Below are positions 8,809 through 17,224 of a DNA stretch of 64,000 nt, piece after piece (positions within the stretch are counted from its first letter, which is position 1; the number at the start of each line of letters is the position of its first letter). The notes under the pieces are model-generated. The model searched no databases, had not been told where the DNA came from, and saw only the letters and a program-made list of their open reading frames with translations. The stretch covers positions 118,044-182,043 of the forward strand of contig NZ_JAATEJ010000017.1 in the NCBI RefSeq assembly GCF_012034175.1, read 5' to 3'. The stretch is from Actinacidiphila epipremni. GTDB taxonomy: Bacteria; Actinomycetota; Actinomycetes; Streptomycetales; Streptomycetaceae. The translations under genes and the position numbers were made by a program.

Positions 8809-9443
8809 AGACGGAGACCGACCTGCGGCACTGCGACGACCTGACGGCCGCGCTCGCCGACTTCCGCACCTCGTGCGGCACCGTCCACGGCTGGGGCACC
8901 GAGCTCGCCGCCCGCCTCACCGCGGGCGCCCGGCTGCTGGCCGCGGGCAACGGCGGCAGCGCCGCCCAGGCCCAGCACCTGACCGCCGAACTCGTCGGCC
9001 GCTACCGCGACGAGCGCCCCGCGTACTCCGCGCTCGCGCTGCACGCCGACACCTCCTCCACCACCGCGATCGCCAACGACTACGGCGTCCAGGAGGTCTT
9101 CGCCCGCCAGGTCGCCGCGCACGGCCGCCCCGGCGACGTCCTGATGCTGCTGTCCACGAGCGGCGCGAGCGCCAACCTGCTGGCCGCGGCCGGCGCCGCC
9201 CGCACCGCCGGCCTCGACGTCTGGGCCCTCACCGGCCCCGACCCGAACCCCCTGGCCGCCGCCGCGGACAGCGCCCTGTGCGTGCGCGCGCAGACCTCGG
9301 CGACGGTGCAGGAGCTGCACCTGGTGGCGGTGCACATGCTCTGCGAGGCGTTCGACCAGGCGGTGGGGGAGTACGCGCCGGCGCTCCTGCGAGGCGCCGG
9401 GCGCAAGCGGCCGGAGCCCGGGGCGGACGGGGGCGGACGGTGA
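8805..9443 (+). CDS. gmhA: D-sedoheptulose 7-phosphate isomerase (GmhA)
   Basis: This 212-residue SIS-domain protein has AAGNGGSAAQAQHLTAELVGRY, with the catalytic Glu at about residue 62, STSGASANLLAAA, and a C-terminal QELHLVAVHMLCE carrying the zinc/catalytic Gln and His (about 169-177). GmhA converts sedoheptulose 7-phosphate to D-glycero-D-manno-heptose 7-phosphate, the first step of ADP-heptose synthesis. It is coupled by 4-bp overlaps to a GT4 gene upstream and hldE downstream. The last 20 residues are low-complexity. Confidence 0.93.
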   Translation: MKTETDLRHCDDLTAALADFRTSCGTVHGWGTELAARLTAGARLLAAGNGGSAAQAQHLTAELVGRYRDERPAYSALALHADTSSTTAIANDYGVQEVFARQVAAHGRPGDVLMLLSTSGASANLLAAAGAARTAGLDVWALTGPDPNPLAAAADSALCVRAQTSATVQELHLVAVHMLCEAFDQAVGEYAPALLRGAGRKRPEPGADGGGR

Positions 9444-10840
9444 GCCGGCCGCTGGTCGTCGTCGGGGACGCGCTGCTCGACCAGGACCTCGGCGGGCGGT
9501 CCGAGCGGCTGGCGCCCGACGCGCCCGTACCCGTCGTCGAGGACCTGCAGCGCACCCACCGGCCCGGCGGTGCCGCGCTCGCCGCGTGCCTGGCCGCCGC
9601 GGACGGGCGGGACGTCACCCTCGTCACCGCGCTCGGCGGGGACGAGGCGTCCGGGGTGCTGCGCGAACTGCTCGGCGGGCGGGTGCGGCTCGTCGAACTG
9701 CCGCTGGACGGGGCGCTGTCCCGCAAGACGCGGGTCCTGGCGGGCGGGCGCCCGCTGGTCCGGCTCGACGACGGCGACGGCCGCGCGGCAGAACCGGGCC
9801 GCGCCCAGGCCGCGGCCGTCGCCGCACTCGACAGCGCCTGCGCCGTACTCGTCGCCGACTACGGGCGGGGCACCGCCGACCGGCTGCGGGACGCACTCGC
9901 CCGCACCGCGGCCGGCCGCCCCCTCGTGTGGGACCCGCACCCGCGCGGCGGCCCGCCGGTCGCCGGCACCGCGCTGGCCACACCCTCCGCGGCCGAGGCC
10001 CGCGACTTCGCGGCGAAGCTGCGCACCGAGGCGGGCGAGGCCGAGGACACCGCCGGCACCCGGCGCGCTTCCGAGGACGCCCGCGCCCTCGTCCACGCCT
10101 GGCGCACCGGCTCGGTCGCCGTCACCGTCGGCGAGCGCGGCGCGCTGCTCTCGCACGGCGCCGAGCCCCTGCTGGTGCCCGCCCCCTGGCGCGCCGACGG
10201 CGACCCCTGCGGCGCCGGCGACCGGTTCGCCGCCGCGGCCACCGGCCTGCTCGCCGACGGGGCGCTGCCCGAGGCCGCCGTCCAGGGCGCGGTGTGGGCC
10301 GCCACCCGCTACGTCGACGACGGCGGCGCCGCGGCCCTGCGCCTGGCCGGCGCCGCCGCGCCGCCGCGCCCGGCCCAGCCCGTCGACGCCCGCGAACTCG
10401 CCGAGCGGGTACGGGCCCGCGGCGGCACCGTCGTCGCCGCCGGGGGCTGCTTCGACCTGCTGCACGCCGGCCATGTGGCGCTGCTGGAGAACGCCCGCCG
10501 GGCCGGCGACTGCCTGGTGGTCTGCCTCAACTCCGACGCCTCCGTCGCCCGCCGCAAGGGCCCCACCCGCCCCCTCGTCCCCGCCGCCGACCGCGCCCGC
10601 GTCCTCAGCGCCCTCGGCTGCGTCGACGCCGTGGCCGTCTTCGACGAGGACGCCCCCGACAACCTCCTGCGCGCCCTGCGCCCCGACATCTGGGCCAAGG
10701 GCTCCGACTACGGCCTCGCCGACCTCCCCGAAGCCGCCCTCGTCGAGAGCTGGGGCGGTCGCGTCATGCTCTTCCCCTACCTCGACGGCCGCTCCACCAC
10801 CGGCCTCACCGCCCGCGCCGCCCAGGCCACCTCCCCATGA
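9440..10840 (+). CDS. hldE: Bifunctional heptose 7-phosphate kinase / heptose 1-phosphate adenylyltransferase (HldE)
   Basis: The 466-residue protein has both HldE domains. The N-terminal PfkB-type kinase shows RPGGAALAACLAAADGRD near residue 42 and the anion-hole/catalytic motif DPCGAGDRFAAA with Asp261. The C-terminal nucleotidyltransferase has GCFDLLHAGHVALLE (336-350) and KGPTRP (373-378). Together they make heptose 1,7-bisphosphate and, after GmhB, ADP-D-glycero-beta-D-manno-heptose. Domain order and length match Gram-negative HldE. GTG at 9440 overlaps the gmhA stop (GTGA). No HldD epimerase gene is seen, so the D,D-form of the nucleotide sugar is the likely donor. Confidence 0.95.
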   Translation: MSRPLVVVGDALLDQDLGGRSERLAPDAPVPVVEDLQRTHRPGGAALAACLAAADGRDVTLVTALGGDEASGVLRELLGGRVRLVELPLDGALSRKTRVLAGGRPLVRLDDGDGRAAEPGRAQAAAVAALDSACAVLVADYGRGTADRLRDALARTAAGRPLVWDPHPRGGPPVAGTALATPSAAEARDFAAKLRTEAGEAEDTAGTRRASEDARALVHAWRTGSVAVTVGERGALLSHGAEPLLVPAPWRADGDPCGAGDRFAAAATGLLADGALPEAAVQGAVWAATRYVDDGGAAALRLAGAAAPPRPAQPVDARELAERVRARGGTVVAAGGCFDLLHAGHVALLENARRAGDCLVVCLNSDASVARRKGPTRPLVPAADRARVLSALGCVDAVAVFDEDAPDNLLRALRPDIWAKGSDYGLADLPEAALVESWGGRVMLFPYLDGRSTTGLTARAAQATSP

Positions 10841-12051
10841 GCGCAACCCTTGCGTCGCCGCCCGCCCAACGGGGCCCGGCCCCGAAGGCCCGGCCGGGGG
10901 TCCCCCCGATCAGCGCCGGGGGCCGCGGAGACCACCTGGCCCCGAGGCGGGACGGCCAGGGCGACGGTGAGCCGCCGAACCCTCCCCCCACGGGAGTCCG
11001 GCGTAGTGGTTCGGTGCCGCGCGGGCCGGCAGGATCAGCACCGGCCGGGGAGACGGGGCCGCGGGGCGGCGGTGGACGGCCCTGCGTATTGGTGTTGCGG
11101 GCACTCGGACTGGGGGACCTGCTGGCCGGGGTGCCGGCGCTCCGGGGGCTGCGGCGGGCGTTCCCGGCGCATGAGGTGGTCCTTGCGGCGCCCGGCGGGT
11201 TGCGGGAGGCGGTGGCGGCGGTCGACGCCGTGGACCGGCTCTTCCCTGCGGAGGCTCCCGCGCGCGGGGTGCCGTCGCTGCGGGCATGGACGGAGGCGCC
11301 GCCCGACGTCGCGGTGGACCTGCACGGCAACGGTCCCGCCAGCCGTGACGCGCTCGCGGCGCTGCGGCCCGGGCGACTGCTGGCGTTCGCCGGGCCGCAC
11401 GCCCCCGGCGAACCTCAACCGCGCTGGCGGCCCGACGAGCACGAACGGGCCCGCTGGTGCCGCCTGCTGGAGGTGTACGGCATCGCGGCCGACCCCGCGG
11501 ACCTGCGGCTGCCCCCGCCGGCCGAGCCGTCCCCGGCACCGGGCGCCGTGGTCGTCCACCCGGGGGCGAACGCCGCCGCGCGCCGCTGGCCCGCGGAGCG
11601 CTACGCCGCCGTCGTGGCAGAACTCCGCGCCTCGGGACGCGACGTCGTCATCAGCGGCGGACCCGGCGACGAGGAGCAGGTCGCCGACCTCGCCGCCCGC
11701 ACCGGCGTCCCCGTGCACCAGAACCTGCCCTACCAGCGGTTCGCCGCCCTGATCGCCCACGCCAGTGCCCTGCTCAGCGCCGACACCGGCCCCGCCCACC
11801 TGGCCGTCGCCTACGCCACCCCGTCCGTAACGCTGTTCGGGCCCGTCGCCCCCGCCCTCTGGGGACCACCGCCCGACGCCCGACACCTGGCCCTCCACCA
11901 CCCGTCCCCACCCGCCGACCCCAACGCCCCCACACCCGACCCCACCCTCCTCCGCATCACCCCCAACGAGGTAACCACCGCACTCACCACCCTGCCCCCA
12001 CCCACCCCCGCCCCCCACCCACCGCCCCCAACCTCCCAAACCGGCACCTGA
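10837..12051 (+). CDS. Glycosyltransferase family 9 (heptosyltransferase-like), with unusual N-terminal extension
   Basis: From about residue 83 this is a clear GT9 protein: VLVLRALGLGDLLAGVPAL, VVVHPGANAAARRWPAERY and SADTGPAHLAVAYATPSVTLFGP. The ATG at 10837 overlaps the hldE stop like every other junction of the operon, which supports it, but the first ~82 residues are Pro/Gly/Arg-rich with no homology I recognise. A later GTG or TTG near 11088-11094 would give a normal-length enzyme. The last 30 residues are Pro-rich and blend into repeat-like C-rich DNA, so the 3' end may have changed. It is the last gene of the heptose operon. Confidence 0.85.
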   Translation: MSATLASPPAQRGPAPKARPGVPPISAGGRGDHLAPRRDGQGDGEPPNPPPTGVRRSGSVPRGPAGSAPAGETGPRGGGGRPCVLVLRALGLGDLLAGVPALRGLRRAFPAHEVVLAAPGGLREAVAAVDAVDRLFPAEAPARGVPSLRAWTEAPPDVAVDLHGNGPASRDALAALRPGRLLAFAGPHAPGEPQPRWRPDEHERARWCRLLEVYGIAADPADLRLPPPAEPSPAPGAVVVHPGANAAARRWPAERYAAVVAELRASGRDVVISGGPGDEEQVADLAARTGVPVHQNLPYQRFAALIAHASALLSADTGPAHLAVAYATPSVTLFGPVAPALWGPPPDARHLALHHPSPPADPNAPTPDPTLLRITPNEVTTALTTLPPPTPAPHPPPPTSQTGT

Positions 12052-12089
12052 ACGCCGCCCCCACGAGGCCCCCCACCCGTCATCGCGGA

Positions 12090-12430
12090 CTCCCACCCCC
12101 ACCAGCGGCCAGCCACCCGACGACATCAGCAGGGATCGGACCCCCGCCCACCCCCACCGGCGGTCAGAGGCCCGACAAGAGCGGGTACCCCACCCACCCC
12201 CACCCCCACCGGCGGTCAGACGCCCGGCGAGAGCGGGAGGGACCGGGCCCCCACCCACCCCCGCCCCCACCGGCGGTCAGACGCCCGGCGAGAGCGGGAG
12301 GGACCGGACCCACCCACCCCCACCCCCACCAGCGGCCAGAGGCCCGACGAGAGCGGGAGGGACCGGACCCACCCACCCCCACCCCCACCCCCCACCGGCG
12401 GTCAGAGGTCCGACGAGAGCGGGAGGGGCT
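12090..12430. repeat. Array of six imperfect ~60-bp repeats in a convergent spacer
   Basis: The gene-free spacer 12052-12635 holds six copies of a C-rich unit with core ACCGGCGGTCAGA-GCCCG-CGAGAGCGGGAGG. The cores begin near 12101, 12156, 12208, 12269, 12328 and 12394, spaced 52-66 bases. The first copy is the most degenerate. Between cores lie runs of CCCACC. Open minus-strand frames across it encode only repetitive Arg/Trp/Gly text and are not genes. Confidence 0.8.
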
Positions 12431-12432
12431 GA

Positions 12433-12525
12433 TTCGGGGGGTGCCCCCGCAGGACTGCGCACGACAAGAGGTCACCGGGGACGCAGCGAGGTCATGGTGC
12501 GCAGTCCGAGGAGGTGCCCCCCGAA
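12433..12525. repeat. Imperfect long inverted repeat with 34-base loop
   Basis: Arms 12433-12462 and 12497-12525 pair over 9 outer bp (TTCGGGGGG with CCCCCCGAA) and 11 inner bp (GGACTGCGCAC with GTGCGCAGTCC), separated by an internal mismatch. It immediately follows the six-copy array. It could be an extragenic palindrome or the end of a small non-autonomous element. No transposase is nearby. Confidence 0.7.
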
Positions 12526-12572
12526 GCGGCCCCGACCCCACCACCACCCCCCGCACGGCAGACACCCGAACC

Positions 12573-12601
12573 CTCACCCTCAAGTCGAGAGTGAGGGTGA
12601 G
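12573..12601. terminator. Bidirectional hairpin between convergent operons
   Basis: A perfect 10-bp stem (CTCACCCTCA with TGAGGGTGAG, 9-base loop) lies 34 bases past the stop of the minus-strand GH15 gene and also ends the convergent spacer after the heptose operon. Confidence 0.6.
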
Positions 12602-12635
12602 ACTCCACTCCAGCAGCGCAACCCCGCAGCCCACC

Positions 12636-14489
12636 TCACCACTCCCGCCCCAACCGCGCCGCCGCCTCCAACATCAGCGCATGCACAAACGCCTGCGGCA
12701 CATTCCCCCGCATCTCCCGCTGCGCCGTGTCGTACTCCTCCGCATACAGCCCCGCCGGACCGCACGCCGCCCGATTGCGCTCGAACCACCGGTGAGCCGC
12801 CGCCGTCCTGCCCCGCTGGTGCTCGGCCATCGCGACCACGAAGCCGCACATCACGAAAGCCCCCTCGGCATGCGCGAGCGGCCGGTCGTCGTGCCGGAAG
12901 CGGTACGCGAAGTGATCATCCGTCAGCTCCGCCAGATACGCCTCCAGCGTCGCCGCGCTGCGCGGGTCGCCGGCCGGGACGGCACCGCGCAGCGCCGGGA
13001 ACAGCAGCGCCGCGTCCGTACGCGGATCGCCGGGCGCTCGCTGCCAGCGGCCCGACGGGTGCAGCCCGCCCCGGTCGGTCGCGGCGACGATCGCGTCCGC
13101 GAGCGCTTCCCAGCGGGCCGACTGCCGGGCGGGCGCGGCGCCGGAGCCGGCGAGCGCCCGCAGGCCGGCCGCGCACACCAGCCGGCTGTGCGTCCACCGC
13201 GCCGGCGCGAGCTCCCAGATCCCCGCGTCCGGCTCCCGCCAGCGCCGCTCCACCGCCTCCGCCGCGGTGAGCGCGGCCCGCCACGCGTCGGCGTCGAGCC
13301 GGTCGTGCCGGGCCGCCGCGGCGAACAGCAGCAGGCACTCGCCGAAGGCGTCCAGCTGGAACTGCCCGCTCACCTGGTTGCCCACCAGGTCGAAGCCGCC
13401 CGGATAACCGGGCAGCTCCAGCCGCCGCTGGTCCGGGATCGGCCGCCCGTCCACGGTGTACGCCGGCCGCAGCCCCGCCCCGTCGCCGGCCAGCCGCGCG
13501 GTGACGAACCGCACCGCGTCGTCCAGCAGCGGGTACCCGCCCGCGGCGGCCACCGCCTGGCCGGCGTAGCACTGGTCGCGCACCCACACGTAGCGGTAGT
13601 CGTAGTTGCGGCCCTCCTCGGCCCGCTCGGGCAGGCTCGTGGTCGCCGCCGCGACCATGCCGCCCGCCGAGCCGGTGAGCCCGCGCATCACCGCGTACGC
13701 GTGCCGGGCGTCCCGCGGCGCCAGTACGTCGCTGAGCTCCGGCACCGCCTCCCGCCACGCGGTGCTGGTCGCCTCCCACGCCTGCCCGGGGTCCGGCGGG
13801 GCGTCCTCCAGGGGCCGGTCGGAGATCTCCAGCACGAGGTTGTACGTCGCCCCGGCCCGGGCCGTCAGCTCCAGCTCAAGGCGCCGGCCGCCGCCGGTGG
13901 GGCGCGCCCGCCCCACCGCGCCCGACCAGCGCAGCCACAGCCCGCCGGCCCTGCCGTGCCAGACCCCGTGCCCGTCCTGCCGCAGCTCCCGCCGCAGCTC
14001 CCGCAGCGGCCCACCGCCGAAGTCCGCGGCCGGCTCCAGCAGCACGCGCAGCGGCGCCGGCCGCTCCGCCGGCAGCACCTGGCGCAGCAGCACCGTGCGG
14101 TGCGGGTCGCCGGGGAAGGCCAGCGCCTCCCGGCACTCGACGACGCCGTGGTCCTGCGTGACCCAGCGGCTGTGCCAGATGAGCGAGCGGTCCTCGTAGT
14201 AGCCGCCCCACACGTACCGGCCCGCGGGCGCGAGCGCGTAACCGCCCCGGCCGCCGATCAGCGAGGAGAAGACCGCGCCGGAGTCCCAGCGCGGCGCGCA
14301 CATCCACACGTACTCGCCCCGCGGCCCGAGCAGCGCACCGCGCTCCCCGTCGGCGACCAGCGCATAATCCCGCAGCGTCCGCGGCTCGAACGGCCCCGGC
14401 CCGCCCGCCTGCCGCTCGCCCCCCTGGGCCCCCTCGCCCCCCTCGGCCGGCTCGTCCGCGCCGCCGCCGCTCCCGCTACCGCCGCCCAC
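12636..14489 (-). CDS. Glycoside hydrolase family 15 protein (glucoamylase/trehalase-like)
   Basis: The 617-residue protein has the bacterial GH15 layout: an N-terminal beta-domain (LVADGERGALLGPRGEYVWMC) and an (alpha/alpha)6 barrel with NYDYRYVWVRDQCYAGQAVAAAG, the GYPGGFDLVGNQVSGQFQLDAFGE region and DPRTDAALL near the end. Relatives hydrolyse alpha-glucans or trehalose. There is no signal peptide, so it is probably cytoplasmic and could act on glycogen or trehalose, perhaps in spores. The first ~35 residues are Gly/Glu-rich. GTG start at 14489 overlaps the end of the LigD-polymerase gene by 14 bp, placing GH15 in the NHEJ operon; that link is unusual to me. Confidence 0.85.
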   Translation of the reverse strand: MGGGSGSGGGADEPAEGGEGAQGGERQAGGPGPFEPRTLRDYALVADGERGALLGPRGEYVWMCAPRWDSGAVFSSLIGGRGGYALAPAGRYVWGGYYEDRSLIWHSRWVTQDHGVVECREALAFPGDPHRTVLLRQVLPAERPAPLRVLLEPAADFGGGPLRELRRELRQDGHGVWHGRAGGLWLRWSGAVGRARPTGGGRRLELELTARAGATYNLVLEISDRPLEDAPPDPGQAWEATSTAWREAVPELSDVLAPRDARHAYAVMRGLTGSAGGMVAAATTSLPERAEEGRNYDYRYVWVRDQCYAGQAVAAAGGYPLLDDAVRFVTARLAGDGAGLRPAYTVDGRPIPDQRRLELPGYPGGFDLVGNQVSGQFQLDAFGECLLLFAAAARHDRLDADAWRAALTAAEAVERRWREPDAGIWELAPARWTHSRLVCAAGLRALAGSGAAPARQSARWEALADAIVAATDRGGLHPSGRWQRAPGDPRTDAALLFPALRGAVPAGDPRSAATLEAYLAELTDDHFAYRFRHDDRPLAHAEGAFVMCGFVVAMAEHQRGRTAAAHRWFERNRAACGPAGLYAEEYDTAQREMRGNVPQAFVHALMLEAAARLGREW

Positions 14490-15408
14490 CGCGCTCCTTC
14501 CGCAGCGCGTCCAGCCGGCGCCGGGCCGGCCCCAGGGACCGCCCGCGCGGCGCGCCGCGCCAGGGGTCGGCCTTGAGCAGGTCCGCCGCCGTCGTGAGCG
14601 TCCAGCGGCGCGCCGTCAGCTCCGGGTCCGCCACGTCGTCCCACGTCACCGGCGCCGCGATCGGCGCCCCCGGCTTGGAGCGCACCGCATAGGGCGCCAC
14701 CGACGTCTGCCCGTAGCCGTTGCGCTGCACGTCCAGGTAGAGCCGCCCGCGGCGGGCGTCCTTGCGGGTCTGCGTGGTGAGCGTGTCCGGGTGCCGGGCG
14801 GCCAGCAGGTCCGCGGCGTCCCGCGCGAAGGCCCGTACGTCGTCCACGTGCGCCTTGCCGTCCAGCGCGATCAGCACGTGCAGGCCCCGCGACCCGGTCG
14901 TCATCACCGTGGACGGCAGCTCCAGCTCCGCCAGCAGCCCGCGCACCCGCAGCGCCGCCTCCCGTACCGGCGCGAAGTCGCCGTCCGGCGGGTCGAGGTC
15001 GATGACCAGCCGGTCGGGGTGGTCGGCGCGGTCCGCGCGGGACAGGAAGCGGTGCAGCGTCACGCACGCCTGGTCGGCGAGGTAGACCAGCGTCGCGGTG
15101 TCGTCGCAGATCGTGTAGGTGACCGTGCCGCCCTCCTTGGGCAGCTCCGCCCGGTGCACCCACTCCGGGGTGTGCTCGGGCGTGTCCTTCTGCATGAAGC
15201 CGTGGTCCTGGATGCCGCCGGGGTGCCGCTCCAGCATCAGCGGCCGGCCCCGCAGCTGCGGCAGCATGCGGCCGGCCGCCTCGCGGTAGTACGCCGCGAG
15301 GTCCGCCTTCGTCAGGCCGTCGTCGGGGAAGAGCACCTTGCCGGGCCGGTTGATCCGCACGCTGCGGCCACCGGCCCGTACCGTCTCGTGCGGCGGGTCG
15401 CTGCTCAT
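14476..15408 (-). CDS. LigD-type NHEJ primase/polymerase (PolDom), stand-alone
   Basis: The 310-residue protein is the archaeo-eukaryotic primase-like polymerase domain of bacterial LigD: VRINRPGKVLFPDDGLTKADL, RHPGGIQDHGFMQKD, catalytic acidic VIDLDPPDGDF, TTGSRGLHVLIALD, and the end piece QTSVAPYAVRSKPGAPIA. It fills gaps and adds nucleotides at broken DNA ends for Ku-dependent joining. In many bacteria it is one domain of a single LigD; here it is a separate gene three bases after the ligase gene and before the GH15 gene. No ku gene is in the window. Confidence 0.93.
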   Translation of the reverse strand: MSSDPPHETVRAGGRSVRINRPGKVLFPDDGLTKADLAAYYREAAGRMLPQLRGRPLMLERHPGGIQDHGFMQKDTPEHTPEWVHRAELPKEGGTVTYTICDDTATLVYLADQACVTLHRFLSRADRADHPDRLVIDLDPPDGDFAPVREAALRVRGLLAELELPSTVMTTGSRGLHVLIALDGKAHVDDVRAFARDAADLLAARHPDTLTTQTRKDARRGRLYLDVQRNGYGQTSVAPYAVRSKPGAPIAAPVTWDDVADPELTARRWTLTTAADLLKADPWRGAPRGRSLGPARRRLDALRKERGGRR

Positions 15409-15411
15409 CGC

Positions 15412-16425
15412 TCAGCGCCTCCTCGGGGTCTTCTCGCGGGTCACCTCGGCGGCCGGCTTGTCCTCGCGCAGGCCCAGGTAGCGGGGGTGGCGCAGCCGGC
15501 CGTCGCGGGTCCACTCGGTGAAGGCGACCTGCGCGACCAGCTCGGGCCGCACCCAGTGGGCGCCGCCCTCGCGCACCGGCTCCCCGAACGGCGAGCGGGC
15601 CTCCTCCAGCGCGTCCAGCCGCCCGCGCAGCTCCCGCAGGGTGCGCGTGTCGTAGCCGGTGCCGACCTTGCCGGCGTACCGCAGCCGGCCGCCCTCGTGG
15701 TAGCCGAGCAGCAGCGCGCCGAAGCCGATCCGGCTGCCGGCCGGCTCGGTGAAGCCGCCCACCACCAGCTCCTGCCCGGCCGCGCACTTCAGCTTCAGCC
15801 AGTTCGGCGACCTGCGGTGCGCGTACGGCGCCGACGCCCGCTTGGCGATCAGCCCCTCCCAGCCCCAGCCGCACGCCTGGTCCAGCAGCTCCTGCCCGCC
15901 GTGGTTGCGGTGCGGGGTGAAGCGCAGCGGCGCGGTGAAGTCCAGCGCGTCGCGCAGCAGTGCCTTGCGGGTGCGCTGCGGCAGCCCGGTGGTGTCCACC
16001 CCGCCCAGCCGCAGCAGGTCGAACAGGTAGTAGGTGACGGTGACGCCGCTGGCCCGTACCGCCGCCGGGTTGGTCAGGCCGCTGCGCTGCTGGAGCAGCG
16101 CGAAGTCGGTACGTCCGCGGTGCAGCGCCACGACCTCGCCGTCCACGACGAAGTCCCGGCACGCCTGCCCGGCCAGCGCGCCGGCCGCCTCGGGGTAGGT
16201 GGCGTTCAGCCGCTGCCCGGTGCGCGACCACAGCTCGACGTGCCCGGCCGCGTCACGCGAGGCCAGCATGCGGATGCCGTCCAGCTTGCGCTCGAAGATC
16301 CAGCCCTCGCCGAAGCTGCGCACATCGCTGGGCTGCGCGAGCATCGGCGCCCCCGGATCGGGCCCGGCCGGCCGCAGCAGGCCGCGCTCGCGCACGCCGA
16401 GCCGGTCCAGCAGGCGGGGGCTCAC
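15412..16425 (-). CDS. ATP-dependent DNA ligase (LigD ligase domain / LigC-like)
   Basis: The 337-residue protein has the nucleotidyltransferase motif I IFERKLDGIRML with adenylated Lys47, motif III DFVVDGEVVAL, motif IV WEGLIAKR, motif V PNWLKLKC, and the OB-fold ending in HPRYLGLREDKPAAEV. It would seal breaks in NHEJ with ATP as cofactor. GTG start at 16425 overlaps the phosphoesterase stop (GTGA), and the polymerase gene follows after 3 bases, so the three LigD activities are co-translated as separate chains. Confidence 0.95.
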   Translation of the reverse strand: MSPRLLDRLGVRERGLLRPAGPDPGAPMLAQPSDVRSFGEGWIFERKLDGIRMLASRDAAGHVELWSRTGQRLNATYPEAAGALAGQACRDFVVDGEVVALHRGRTDFALLQQRSGLTNPAAVRASGVTVTYYLFDLLRLGGVDTTGLPQRTRKALLRDALDFTAPLRFTPHRNHGGQELLDQACGWGWEGLIAKRASAPYAHRRSPNWLKLKCAAGQELVVGGFTEPAGSRIGFGALLLGYHEGGRLRYAGKVGTGYDTRTLRELRGRLDALEEARSPFGEPVREGGAHWVRPELVAQVAFTEWTRDGRLRHPRYLGLREDKPAAEVTREKTPRRR

Positions 16426-17075
16426 GAAGCGGGCCCGTCACTGGACCAGGTGGCCGCCTCGCCGGCCTCGGCCGCCGCCCGGATCTGCGCCAGCGTCCGC
16501 CCGCTGAGCGCGGACCTCGCCCGCCGCGGGTCGGGCGTGGCGCGCCGGTCGGCCTGCCCGTCCGCGCGCTTGACCAGCAGCCACGCCTCCCGCTCGCCCT
16601 CCCGGCCGCGGATCCGGGTCAGCGAGTAGCCGCCGTGCAGCTTGTGGCCGGCCAGCCGGAAGGACACATGGCCCTTCTCGACCGCGTCGGCGACCGTCAC
16701 CGGCCGGCCGCGCCGGTCCTCGGTGACGTTCTGGTACGTGCCCTCGTCCCACACGATGACCGCGCCGGCGCCGTACTCGCCCGCCGCGATGGTGCCCTCG
16801 AAGTCGCGGTAGTCCAGCGGGTGGTCCTCGGTGGGCATCGCGAGCCGCTTGTCGTGCGGGTCGTCGGAGGGGCCCTTGGGGATCGCCCAGGACTTGAGCA
16901 CCCCGTCCGCTTCGAGGCGGAAGTCGAAGTGCATGGACGAGGCGTCGTGGATCTGCACCACGAAGGACGGCCTGCCGCCCTTCCCGCTGCCCGCCTCGCC
17001 GTCCCCCCGGGGTTCGCGCGTCCTGGAGAAGTCCCGCCGGCGGTGGTATTCGCCCAGCGCTTCCTTGGCGGCCAT
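16422..17075 (-). CDS. LigD-type 3'-phosphoesterase (PE) domain protein
   Basis: This 217-residue protein starts MAAKEALGEYHRRRDFSRTREP, typical of LigD phosphoesterase domains. It then has QIHDASSMHFDFRLE and LKSWAIPKGPSDDP with the metal-binding His/Asp residues, and FEGTIAAGEYGAGAVIVWDEGTY. The domain removes 3'-phosphates and 3'-ribonucleotides before ligation. The C-terminal 60 residues (LLVKRADGQADRR onward) contain the usual linker. It is the first gene of the split-LigD operon. It diverges from a HAD-hydrolase gene across a 217-base spacer, which should hold its promoter. Confidence 0.92.
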   Translation of the reverse strand: MAAKEALGEYHRRRDFSRTREPRGDGEAGSGKGGRPSFVVQIHDASSMHFDFRLEADGVLKSWAIPKGPSDDPHDKRLAMPTEDHPLDYRDFEGTIAAGEYGAGAVIVWDEGTYQNVTEDRRGRPVTVADAVEKGHVSFRLAGHKLHGGYSLTRIRGREGEREAWLLVKRADGQADRRATPDPRRARSALSGRTLAQIRAAAEAGEAATWSSDGPAS

Positions 17076-17224
17076 GGCCCGGCTCCTCTCGTCGTGCTCC
17101 CGGGTGGCTTCCCCGGCGCGTACCCGGACCGCCCGCGGCTATCCCTGCGGCCGGCCCGCCCCGGGACCGGCCCCGGAGCGTGGGCCGTCCGGGTGAGCTG
17201 CGGCGGTCGCCGCGCGCCGGGCAG

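Noticed and set aside
12433..12525. Possible miniature transposable element
   Set aside because: I could not identify flanking target-site duplications or a related transposase, so it is kept only as an inverted repeat.
12164..12634. Minus-strand 156-codon frame through the C-rich repeat array
   Set aside because: It is a translation of the repeat (recurring Ser-Arg-Ser-Arg-Arg and Gly-Trp runs) and has no independent support.
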